NCBI GenBank assembly: GCA_021784975.1
Contig: JAJYGU010000143.1
Coordinates: 1-9,441, forward strand
Direction of reading: 5' to 3'
Length of the DNA stretch: 9,441 bases
Origin: Planctomycetota bacterium
Lineage (GTDB): Bacteria; Planctomycetota; Planctomycetia; Pirellulales; Thermoguttaceae
This document shows, piece by piece, positions 1 through 6,547 of this stretch (positions are counted from its first letter, which is position 1; each line of letters opens with the position of its first letter). The position numbers and the translations under genes were made by a program. The notes under the pieces were generated by a model. It was not told the origin of the DNA. It saw nothing but the letters and a program-made list of their open reading frames with translations, and did no database searches.

Positions 1-444
1 GTGCCTGCCCCGGCGGCGGCTGGTTTCGACAAGATCGGAGTAAGGGAACGCCGCCTGGGGATACTTGTAGAGGTACTTCATGTACGAATGGGTCGGCGTG
101 CTGTCCAGGTAAAAGTAGTATTCCTTGACATCCTCCCCGTGATTGCTCTCGCTGTTGGTCAGTCCAAACAGGCGCTCCTTGAGAATCGGGTCCTTTCCGT
201 TCCAAAGGGCCAGCGCAAAGCAGAGCCGCTGCTTGTCGTCGGAGATACCCGCCAAACCGTCTTCGCCCCAGCGGTAGGCGCGCGAGCGCGCTTGATCGTG
301 GCTGAAATAGTTCCAGGCATCGCCCCCTTCGCTGTAGTCTTCGCGTACGGTTCCCCATTGTCGTTCGCTGAGGTAGGGTCCCCATTTCTTCCAGGGAATC
401 TGCTGTCGGCGAGCCTCGTCGAGTCGTGCCTGTTCCGCGGTCAT
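1..444 (-). CDS. GH63-family (MGH1-like) glucosidase, N-terminal part, runs off window
   Basis: Reading the minus strand from the ATG at 444 gives 148 uninterrupted codons up to the window edge, so only the N-terminus is present. It begins MTAEQARLDEARRQQIPWKK, followed by WGPYLSERQWGTVREDYS, DAWNYF, HDQARSRAYRWGEDGLAG, LCFALALWNGKDPILKERLF, and ends near YLYKYPQAAFPYSDLV. I recognise these blocks as the conserved start of bacterial glucosidases of the GH63/MGH1-like group. Family members are typically near 880 residues and hydrolyse alpha-glucosidic linkages, probably in the cytoplasm, since no signal peptide is visible. The exact substrate cannot be told, and the catalytic acid and base residues lie outside the window. 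An AGGTG ribosome site sits 4 nt before the ATG. The 75-aa gene ends 19 nt upstream, so the two are probably co-transcribed. The long plus-strand reading frame across this stretch is an antisense shadow. Confidence 0.82.
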   Translation of the reverse strand, partial: MTAEQARLDEARRQQIPWKKWGPYLSERQWGTVREDYSEGGDAWNYFSHDQARSRAYRWGEDGLAGISDDKQRLCFALALWNGKDPILKERLFGLTNSESNHGEDVKEYYFYLDSTPTHSYMKYLYKYPQAAFPYSDLVETSRRRGRH

Positions 445-463
445 GACGCACCTGACTACCGCT

Positions 464-691
464 TCAAAACGGCAGTTCCAGCAAGTCTTTGTAGTGTCCC
501 GGCACAAACTCAAGGTCCATCTCGGGTGTCGGGTGAAACGGTTGGCGTTGATCCCAGGGATGTTCAACCGAAGGAAGAATCCAGAAACCGCCTTCGGGGT
601 CACGCACGATCCATTGCTGGCACGTCCGATCCACGAAGAGGGCGACCACCTGCTTGCCTTGAGCAGCCACGGATTCGCCCTCCCAGATCAT
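464..691 (-). CDS. Small conserved-looking protein of unknown function (75 aa)
   Basis: This 75-codon frame runs from ATG 689-691 to TGA 464-466, ending 19 nt before the glucosidase start on the same strand. The protein is MIWEGESVAAQGKQVVALFV, then DRTCQQWIVRDPEGGFWILP, then a Pro/His-rich acidic tail ending HYKDLLELPF. The centre looks like a short antiparallel beta unit (KQVVALFVDRT / QWIVRDPEGGFWILP), as in small single-domain proteins. There is one Cys, no signal peptide and no membrane segment. I cannot assign it to a named family. Arguments that it is real are its tight spacing to the glucosidase, its protein-like composition and a possible promoter about 165 nt upstream. The Shine-Dalgarno match before the ATG is poor, which is the main doubt. 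It may be a partner or regulator of the glucosidase, but that is only inferred from position. Confidence 0.62.
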   Translation of the reverse strand: MIWEGESVAAQGKQVVALFVDRTCQQWIVRDPEGGFWILPSVEHPWDQRQPFHPTPEMDLEFVPGHYKDLLELPF

Positions 692-977
692 GGTCTGATA
701 TGCAATATATGCTGCGCACCCCGCCCCTTCGCCCCATCTTGCCGCAAGAACGCGGTGCTCCTCTGACGAAACCGAACCGGACAGCCGGGATAGACCGCGC
801 CGAATCCCGACTCATACAGTTGTTTGCTGGTAATCAGCCCCACCTTTCGCGGGTGCCGAATTATATGCCCGGCGTACTTGGGGAGGCAAACGACCGCGAC
901 CGCATCGACCATGTTGGCCAAAGTAATCCGAATCGAGTTCGTAAGGTAGTGGCGAAATCGACGGCAAGTCATCAGAG
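692..977. other. Intergenic stretch with no recognised gene
   Basis: This stretch lies between the acetate kinase remnant and the 75-aa gene. A minus-strand frame (1014 to 688) crosses it, but its protein is rich in Arg, Cys and His, resembles nothing I know, overlaps both neighbours and lacks a convincing ribosome site. I regard it as non-coding. The only notable content is the promoter candidate at 860-889. A 10-bp perfect palindrome, CTCCGCGGAG at 981-990, sits just inside the acetate kinase stop, without a T-run. Confidence 0.5.
860..889 (-). promoter_or_regulatory. Candidate sigma-70-type promoter for the small gene and glucosidase
   Basis: On the minus strand a perfect TATAAT (860-865) lies 18 nt downstream of TTGCCT (884-889), which matches 4 of 6 bases of the TTGACA consensus. 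Transcription would start near 853 and run into the 75-aa gene and the glucosidase, leaving a leader of about 160 nt. It lies downstream of the broken acetate kinase, so it could give this pair its own expression. It rests on consensus matching alone; planctomycete promoters do not always follow this pattern. Confidence 0.35.
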
Positions 978-1940
978 TCACTCCGCGGAGTTCGTCTTGA
1001 TCCGAACCGAGCAAATGATCGCCAAGGTGTGGGTGGCGATCACCGCTTCTTCATCCGTCGGAACGACCCACACCGATGGAGTTTGTCTTATCGGAGAGAT
1101 GCGCCTACTTCCGTGCTGGTTGGAATCCGGATCGATGTTGACCCCCAGCCAGCCGAGGCGTTTACACACCTTTTGCCGGATGACCGGCGAGTTTTCGCCG
1201 ATTCCCGCCGTAAATACCAGGGCGTCCAGCCCGCCGAGCGCCGCCGCGAGCGAACCGATCTCGCGAACGATGCGGTACACAAAAAACTCGATCGCCTCCG
1301 CAGCCAGAGCGTAGTCGCTGGCCAGGAGAACCCGTACGTCATTACTCACCTTCGAGACCCCCAGCAAGCCGGATTTCTTGTAGAGGAGGTCCTCGATTCG
1401 ATCCGCGGACCAGCCTTGCCGGAGCAGGAACAGGACCACTCCTGGATCGATCGGCGACTTTCGGTTTTGTGCGGTGAAAGGCGGTGTCAAAGCATGCCAC
1501 CTGCGGCAGGTCGGGCCGCAACTGCGTCACCCCCTGACGGCGGCCAGGTTATGCGGCTGGTGGAGCGGAACCAGGGGCACCAATTGTTCCAGTTTTGCCA
1601 CTACTTCGGCATCGATCAGCGTCGGCCCGGTGAACTCTGTCCCGCCGTGGGCCATCCGGTGCCCAACGGCAACGGGCGACAGCGCACCGGAGTATTGCTG
1701 GCGAACCCATTGGGCCAAGTGCGCGAATGCCTGCGGATGCCCGAAGCCTGTCGCCGAGCCGTCTAGCGAGACGTCGGTCAGCAACTGACCGTCTCGATCC
1801 TTCGCTTTGAAGTGTGGGGCGGTGCCGAGGCCTTCCATTTGCCCCCTCGCCACCAAGTTCAGTTCCTCGTCCGCCACCCCATAGATCGAAAACTTCAAGC
1901 TCGAGGAACCGGCATTCAGCACGACGATCGCATCGCTCAT
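978..1940 (-). pseudogene. ackA: Acetate kinase, broken by a frameshift and a central deletion
   Basis: Acetate kinase makes ATP from acetyl phosphate and ADP, and intact family members are about 400 residues. The N-terminal frame starts at ATG 1940 (MSDAIVVLNAGSSSLKFSIY, with the phosphate-binding NAGSSS; later GHRMAHGG carrying the substrate Arg) and stops at TGA 1527-1529 just after HNLAAVRG. The next family block, TQLRPDLPQVACFDTAFHRT with the conserved Asp of FDTAFH, continues in another frame from about 1530. A lost base in the GGGGG run explains the shift. At about 1462 the sequence jumps straight from KPKVA to IDPGVVLFLLRQ in the original frame, then runs to the normal C-terminus with GLLGVS, SNDVRVLLAS, FTAGIGENS and PTDEE, stopping at 978. 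About 85 central codons are missing, including the expected YGFHG histidine, the GNGAS loop and the GTR arginine. The product should be inactive. The ribosome site AGGAAA precedes the ATG, and the DUF3141 gene ends 12 nt upstream. Good conservation of the rest suggests recent loss, or an assembly error. Confidence 0.88.
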
Positions 1941-1942
1941 AA

Positions 1943-1956
1943 CTAGGCTTTCCTAG
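1943..1956 (-). promoter_or_regulatory. Short stem-loop over the acetate kinase ribosome site
   Basis: The transcript reads CTAGG AAAG CCTAG, a 5-bp stem with a 4-nt loop. The stem includes the AGGA of the ackA Shine-Dalgarno site and overlaps the TAG stop codon of the DUF3141 gene (1953-1955). A ribosome finishing DUF3141 would melt it, so the arrangement fits translational coupling. The stem is short and could be coincidence. Confidence 0.3.
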
Positions 1957-4154
1957 ACTGCGACGTGGCTGCCGCCCGGCGCGGGGGCACACGCGCCGAT
2001 GTCGAACAAGCGATCCATTTCGTCCAGCCGGCGCTTAGCCTCCCCGTCGAGTTCCCCAGCCGCGGTTCTGATCGCCCGGACCTCTTCGAACAATTTGCTA
2101 CGTGCCGAGCCGTCCGTCGGCAGGAGTCGCGGCAGTGCGTTCAAGGCCGCTTTCTCATCGGTGGCCAGCACGGCCCACTGCTGGTGTAGGACCGCCTTGT
2201 ATCGAGCCAAGGTAATCTCCGGGCGAGCTTTCAAGAGACGCCGCAGGACTTCAAAGGAGCGGGCGTTCACGGCGCCTTGGCCCCTGGCAATGTAAAGCAG
2301 GGCTCGTACCGCCGCCTCCAGAGGGCCGCCCTCGTCCATGGTGGCCCGGAGATCCGCGACTCTGAAGTCCAGGGCGGCAATTTGGTCGGGCGACGTGCCC
2401 GGCCTGGGCCACGGCGGACCACCGTTGCGGGTCATGCCCAACCAAGCCTGAAGCCACGGCGACCCATAAACGCTATGAAACATGGCCTCTTGGGCCTGGT
2501 CTCGAAGTTGACCAAGGACTTCGAGCCACGCCGTCATTGTGGCCGAGACTCGCTCCTGCATGGTTACGAGGGGGTTGTCGACGGCCGGTATCTTGCGCTC
2601 GGCTCGGGCCCTCTCGGCCAGCGGCCGCACCATCCGCATCATCGGATTCTTGTCCGAGAACAACGCATACTGGAGACGCAGCGGCTGCATCCCGCGCACC
2701 GCTAAGGCGGTTTGCGGAGTCACCCACGTATGCAACCAGGGTTGAACGAAGGCTGTGTACAACGCGTTGTTCAGTTTCGAGACGCGGGCCACGGCCTCGA
2801 ACTCGCGTTCGTCCTCAACAGTGTTGCAGCCCAAGGCGCGGATGTCCTCGATGCGGCGCTGCTCGATTTGCACGTTAAAGTCGCCGGCCAGGAGTTCGGC
2901 GCCGAGCTGGCCTTCGCTCTTCTCGGTGATCACGATTTCATACAGTCCCGGCGGGATACCGTCGATCAGATCCATGTAATTGATGAACTCGGAGTGCTCC
3001 TTGACCGCAACTTTGGTGCCCACGAAAATTGCCAGATGCCCGGCGGTCTCATGCAAGCAATAGAGGATCGTCTGGCCGTACTGGCGAATCTCGTCCGCGC
3101 TGTCGTAGTTGTCGAGAATCCAGCCGAGGGCCTGCTGGGGGGACGTGATGTTATCGGCCTTCGAGCAGAAGCAGAGGATCGGCGATTTGATGTTGCGAAT
3201 GTCGAGCCGGATGCCGTCCCTGGTCACGATCCGGGCCGTGGAGAGCTTGTTGCCGACAAAGAGATTATCGACCATGTAGTGCAGCTCTTCGCCGCGGAGC
3301 CACACGAAGGCCCCCCACCACTTCTCAAAGTCCAGGTAGCGTTCCTCTTCCTTTTCCGGATTGGCCCAGACACGGTACGGTTTGCTCCAAAGGGTGTTGG
3401 CGGGATTGAGACTATCGAAGTTTGAAATCAGCCAGGCGCCGTCGAACCTGCCGCCGCCCAGATCGCTCAGCATGCGTGCCAACCAGGTGCCGCCGAGTAG
3501 TCCGCCACTGTACCGCATCGGATTTTGGCCGCGGACGCCGCCCCAGTAGGATAAAGGCGCGCCGGCGGTCAGCACCGGTCCGACGAGATCCGGACGTATG
3601 CAGGCCGCCATGACTGCGTGCCAGCCGGCTTGGCAGTTTCCGATCAGAAAAGGCTTCTCGACGGCCCGAGGATGGAGGTCGATCACCTTTTGGAGGAATG
3701 CGACGTGCGCGTGGGCAACGTCTTCGACCGTTTGGCCGTCAATCGGGTCGACAATGAAGCCGATAAAATAGACCGGATGACCGGCTGCGACGGCCTGGCC
3801 GATCTCGCTTTGCGGCTTGAAACCGCCGATGCCTGGCCCCTGGCCGGCCCGCGGGTCGATCACGACCACCGGCCGCTTGGTTTCGTCGATCACCGCGCCC
3901 TGCGGTGGCACGACACGCACCAGAGCATAGTTGACGGGTCGCGGCAAGCTATTGCCGCGGAGGATGATCTCGTAGTCATAGATTAGTACGGCGTTGAGCG
4001 GCCGGGAGGTCATCTCCGCCTGCTGATTGCCGGATCGACGGAAAATATCCAAGAAGATCAGCGAACGTTGCCAAAAGTCGGTGGCATACTCGGCCGCCGC
4101 ACGGAGACCGATGGTTGTCAACTCCGCCAGTGGTGCGTGGATGGAGCGAAGCAT
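1953..4154 (-). CDS. DUF3141 protein, PHA-synthase-like alpha/beta hydrolase
   Basis: A 733-aa protein of the DUF3141 family, often annotated as a poly(3-hydroxyalkanoate) synthetase-like protein. Residues about 75-400 look like an alpha/beta-hydrolase core: strand VVVIDPRAGQGPGIGG (97-111), the nucleophile elbow IGNCQAG with Cys174, then acid SKADNIT with Asp334, and AGHLAIFVG with His373. A Cys-Asp-His triad with this order and spacing is the PHA synthase arrangement, so an acyl-thioester substrate is likely; polymer synthesis itself is not shown. Residues about 400-580 are family-specific. Residues 590-720 form a helical domain (ALLYIARGQGAVNARSFEVL, LATDEKAALNALPRLL) of unknown role. There is no signal peptide; residues 1-40 are helical with FWQRSLIFLDIF. 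The ATG at 4154 has AGGAGA 8 nt upstream. The gene lies between phosphate acyltransferase (24-nt gap) and acetate kinase (12-nt gap), a grouping I know from other bacteria. No frame damage is visible. Confidence 0.85.
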   Translation of the reverse strand: MLRSIHAPLAELTTIGLRAAAEYATDFWQRSLIFLDIFRRSGNQQAEMTSRPLNAVLIYDYEIILRGNSLPRPVNYALVRVVPPQGAVIDETKRPVVVIDPRAGQGPGIGGFKPQSEIGQAVAAGHPVYFIGFIVDPIDGQTVEDVAHAHVAFLQKVIDLHPRAVEKPFLIGNCQAGWHAVMAACIRPDLVGPVLTAGAPLSYWGGVRGQNPMRYSGGLLGGTWLARMLSDLGGGRFDGAWLISNFDSLNPANTLWSKPYRVWANPEKEEERYLDFEKWWGAFVWLRGEELHYMVDNLFVGNKLSTARIVTRDGIRLDIRNIKSPILCFCSKADNITSPQQALGWILDNYDSADEIRQYGQTILYCLHETAGHLAIFVGTKVAVKEHSEFINYMDLIDGIPPGLYEIVITEKSEGQLGAELLAGDFNVQIEQRRIEDIRALGCNTVEDEREFEAVARVSKLNNALYTAFVQPWLHTWVTPQTALAVRGMQPLRLQYALFSDKNPMMRMVRPLAERARAERKIPAVDNPLVTMQERVSATMTAWLEVLGQLRDQAQEAMFHSVYGSPWLQAWLGMTRNGGPPWPRPGTSPDQIAALDFRVADLRATMDEGGPLEAAVRALLYIARGQGAVNARSFEVLRRLLKARPEITLARYKAVLHQQWAVLATDEKAALNALPRLLPTDGSARSKLFEEVRAIRTAAGELDGEAKRRLDEMDRLFDIGACAPAPGGSHVAV

Positions 4155-4178
4155 GGTTGCTTCTCCTGGTGGACTCGG

Positions 4179-5153
4179 TCACGAAGGCTTCCCGCCGACC
4201 TGGCCCGTCCGCCGCGCATGAGCCACCAGCAAGGCGACTCCGCAGGACGCCAGGCGAGTGCGCACATTGTCGGCGCGGCTGGTGAGGATGATCGGGACTC
4301 GCGCCCCAAGAACCAATCCGGCGGCGTCGGCACGGGCGAGGAACGTCAGTTGCTTCGCCAAGATATTTCCTGCCTCCAGGTCCGGGGCGACAAGAATGTC
4401 GGCATCGCCCGCGACTGGCGAGCTTATGCCTTTGGTCTTAGCGGCTTCGGGGCTGATGGCGTTGTCCATGGCCAGCGGGCCGTCCAACAGTCCGCCGGTG
4501 ATCTGCCCCCGGTCGACCATTTTACAGAGCGCCGCCGCGTCGATCGTGGATGGAATTTTGGTCGTCACCGTTTCCACCGCCGAGAGGATCGCCACCTTGG
4601 GCGTCGCTCGGCCAAGGCTATGGGCCAGGTCGATCGCGTTCTGGCAGATGTCCCGCTTATCATCCAGGCTCGGCGCGATATTGATGGCCGCGTCAGTGAC
4701 GATCAACGGTTTCGGGTACGTGGGTAGCGACATAACGAAGGCGTGACTTATTCGCCGGCCGGTGCGCAAGCCGGTGGCCGAGGAGACCACCGCGCTCATC
4801 AGTTCGTCGGTGTGTAAACTGCCTTTCATCAAAGCTTCGGCGCGAGCCGAACGAACCAATTCGACGGCCTTGACCGCGGCGGCGCGGGAATCGGACGCGT
4901 CCTCGATCGGATAGTTTTCGACGTTCAGTCCCGCCTCCCGCGCGAGTTCGCAAATCTTCTGCGGTGGGCCGACCAGGATGGGTGCAATCAGACGCAATTC
5001 GGCGGCCTCGACGACGCCGGTCAAAGCCGTCTCCTCACACGGATAGGCCACGGCGACGGTTACCGGCTCCAGTGTCTGGCATCGACGAAGCAACGATTCA
5101 TAGGCGTCACGGCGGCCTACCGCTGTGGCGCCGTCGGCTGATGTCGAGGTCAT
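4179..5153 (-). CDS. Phosphate acetyl/butyryltransferase-family enzyme
   Basis: This enzyme family transfers an acyl group between CoA and phosphate (acetyl- or butyryl-CoA plus phosphate to acyl-phosphate plus CoA) in the cytoplasm. The protein of about 324 residues carries family blocks LIAPILVGPPQKI, EALMKGSLHTDELMSAVV, RTGRRISHAFVMSLPTYPKP, LIVTDAAINIAPSLDDK, LSAVETVTTKIPSTIDA, GGLLDGPLAMDNAIS, DILVAPDLEAGNILAKQL and GLVLGARVPIILTSRAD. It corresponds to the C-terminal domain of the bifunctional enoyl-CoA hydratase/phosphate acetyltransferase proteins, but the N-terminal MaoC-like hydratase part is absent. Whether acetyl- or butyryl-CoA is preferred cannot be told. Two ATGs occur, at 5159 and 5153. 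GGGAG at 5161-5165 is 7 nt before the second but only 1 nt before the first, so I chose 5153. It is first gene of the operon with the DUF3141 gene and the broken ackA. No clear promoter is visible upstream. Confidence 0.87.
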   Translation of the reverse strand: MTSTSADGATAVGRRDAYESLLRRCQTLEPVTVAVAYPCEETALTGVVEAAELRLIAPILVGPPQKICELAREAGLNVENYPIEDASDSRAAAVKAVELVRSARAEALMKGSLHTDELMSAVVSSATGLRTGRRISHAFVMSLPTYPKPLIVTDAAINIAPSLDDKRDICQNAIDLAHSLGRATPKVAILSAVETVTTKIPSTIDAAALCKMVDRGQITGGLLDGPLAMDNAISPEAAKTKGISSPVAGDADILVAPDLEAGNILAKQLTFLARADAAGLVLGARVPIILTSRADNVRTRLASCGVALLVAHARRTGQVGGKPS

Positions 5154-5559
5154 TGTCATTCTCCCGTGCTTCCACGGTCGGTGGCGTCATCAAAAACACA
5201 CTGAAACAAAGACATCAGGGCTGACTGCAGCAGAGAAAGGGCCTGCTATCCCCTTTTCACTCGGGTAGAAAGGAGCCTGCAAACGCCGGGTCTACCGGAC
5301 GCCGCGCGCCTGAAATATGGTGTTCGCTCAACACACCCGCCCTACTGTAGCGGCCAGGTCAAGGGCTAGGTGGAAGAGTTGCCCATCCGCGGTGGGGTAC
5401 CATTGATCGTGTTCTGCTCCCCCATCCTATTCCGTGTTGACGGGGCCCATACAATGTAGCGCTTCCTTTCGTGCCGGCGCTGTTCTCACAGCAGGTCGTG
5501 ACTGGTGGAGTCTCCGTTGTCGTGTTCGAAGATTCCAACCCTTGCAGGAGAGAAACATC
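5154..5559. other. Divergent intergenic region
   Basis: About 400 bp separate the minus-strand phosphate acyltransferase operon from the plus-strand secreted-protein pair, so promoters for both should lie here. I found only isolated pieces. On the plus strand TTGACG (5437-5442) and TACAAT (5450-5455) are too close together to act as a pair, and TTGATC (5403-5408) lacks a good -10. An imperfect inverted repeat GGTAGA (5264-5269) / TCTACC (5291-5296) might be an operator. No tRNA or riboswitch fold was recognised. A frame extending the plus-strand gene back to 5434 is open, but it is probably not translated. Confidence 0.5.
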
Positions 5560-6504
5560 ATGTACTGCCAAATATTGAGCCTAGCGGCGCGCGCCAGCGG
5601 TGGCCGGGCGACTGCGGCCATCGCCGCGGCCTTGGTTCTGGCGGTTTTCGCACAAGCCGAGGAGGCGAAGCCCCCATCGACCTCCGACGAAAGTGCCATT
5701 CGGGCGGCCATCAACTCCTACGTGGCCGCCTACAACCGCGGTGATGCCAAGGCGGTTGCCGAGCATTGGAGCGAGAACGCCGATTGGGTTAGTCCTTCGG
5801 GTCAGCGGTTCCAGGGGCGCGAGGCCATCCAGCGCGAGATGGCGGCCATGTTTGCCGAGAACAAAGGCTTGAGGATCGAGGTCATCGACCCGAACATTCG
5901 CCTGCTGTCGCCGGACGCCGCGGTGGACGGTGGTACGGTGCGCGTCATTCGGCCCGGAATGCCTCCCAACGAGTCGACCTACCTTGCGGTTCACGTCAAG
6001 AAAAACGGCCAATGGAAGCTGGAGACCGTTCGCGAAACCAGCCTGCCCGAGACACAACCGCACGAGCAACTCAAACAATTGGAATGGCTGGTGGGCGAAT
6101 GGGTCGACGAGAGCCCGACCGAGGTGGTCGAGCATCGTTGCTGGTGGTCGAAGGACGGCCATTACCTGCTGGGCAAGTTTGTCGTCCAGTGGGAAGGGCT
6201 CCCTCCCATGAAGGGCGATCTCCGCATCGGCTGGGACCCGCTAACGCGGCAAATCAAGTCCTGGGTTTTCGACACCGAGGGCGGCTATGCGGAGGGGCTC
6301 TGGACGCGGGTCGGCGACGGCTGGATGGTGAAAATGACCGGCGTCCGCCCGGATGGGAGCACGGCCTCCGCCACCAACACTTACACGCCGCTACGCCGCG
6401 ACCAGTACGAATTCAGATCGGTTAACCGGGTTGTTGGTGGGCGGCTCGAACCGGATCAGATAGCGCGGATCGTCCGCAAGCCGCCCCAAGCGAAGGATCA
6501 GTGA
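5560..6504 (+). CDS. Exported SnoaL/DUF4440-like protein (SgcJ/EcaC type), two domains
   Basis: A 314-aa protein. The open frame starts at 5434, but the ATG at 5560 has AGGAGAG about 7 nt upstream and directly begins a signal peptide: a short Arg-containing n-region, hydrophobic TAAIAAALVLAVFAQA (19-33) and a likely cut near AQA|EEA. Residues 42-160 form a SnoaL/DUF4440-type NTF2-like domain (SAIRAAINSYVAAYNRGDAK, HWSENADWVSPSG, FQGREAIQREM, then KKNGQWKLETVRET). This fold is common in planctomycete proteins annotated SgcJ/EcaC family; most members have no proven reaction. Residues 166-306 are a second beta-rich domain starting QLEWLVGEWVDES and rich in Trp, resembling small lipocalin-like or DUF1579-like ligand-binding domains. 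It probably acts outside the cytoplasmic membrane. The next gene starts 43 bp downstream on the same strand, so the two probably form an operon. Function is not known. Confidence 0.8.
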   Translation: MYCQILSLAARASGGRATAAIAAALVLAVFAQAEEAKPPSTSDESAIRAAINSYVAAYNRGDAKAVAEHWSENADWVSPSGQRFQGREAIQREMAAMFAENKGLRIEVIDPNIRLLSPDAAVDGGTVRVIRPGMPPNESTYLAVHVKKNGQWKLETVRETSLPETQPHEQLKQLEWLVGEWVDESPTEVVEHRCWWSKDGHYLLGKFVVQWEGLPPMKGDLRIGWDPLTRQIKSWVFDTEGGYAEGLWTRVGDGWMVKMTGVRPDGSTASATNTYTPLRRDQYEFRSVNRVVGGRLEPDQIARIVRKPPQAKDQ

Positions 6505-6547
6505 AAGCGGTCGGCCATCGCGACAATTGCAAGAGAGGATCGATATC

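Noticed and set aside
688..1014. 108-codon minus-strand frame between ackA and the small gene
   Set aside because: Overlaps both neighbours, no convincing ribosome site, no recognisable family, Arg/His/Cys-rich composition.
1..1314. 437-codon plus-strand frame beginning with GTG
   Set aside because: It is antisense to the glucosidase, the 75-aa gene and the acetate kinase remnant, which are all recognisable on the minus strand; the product has no family character.
1029..1766. 245-codon plus-strand frame
   Set aside because: Antisense shadow of the acetate kinase sequence; Arg-rich composition typical of a shadow frame.
2712..3425. 237-codon plus-strand frame
   Set aside because: Mirror of the clearly coding DUF3141 gene in a GC-rich genome.
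4068..4727. 219-codon plus-strand frame
   Set aside because: Antisense to the phosphate acyltransferase gene; no independent evidence.
5434..5559. N-terminal extension of the SnoaL/DUF4440 gene to ATG 5434
   Set aside because: It would bury the signal peptide 42 residues inside the protein; the ATG at 5560 has a good ribosome site.
5581..6162. 193-codon minus-strand frame
   Set aside because: Antisense to the SnoaL/DUF4440 gene and without recognisable motifs.
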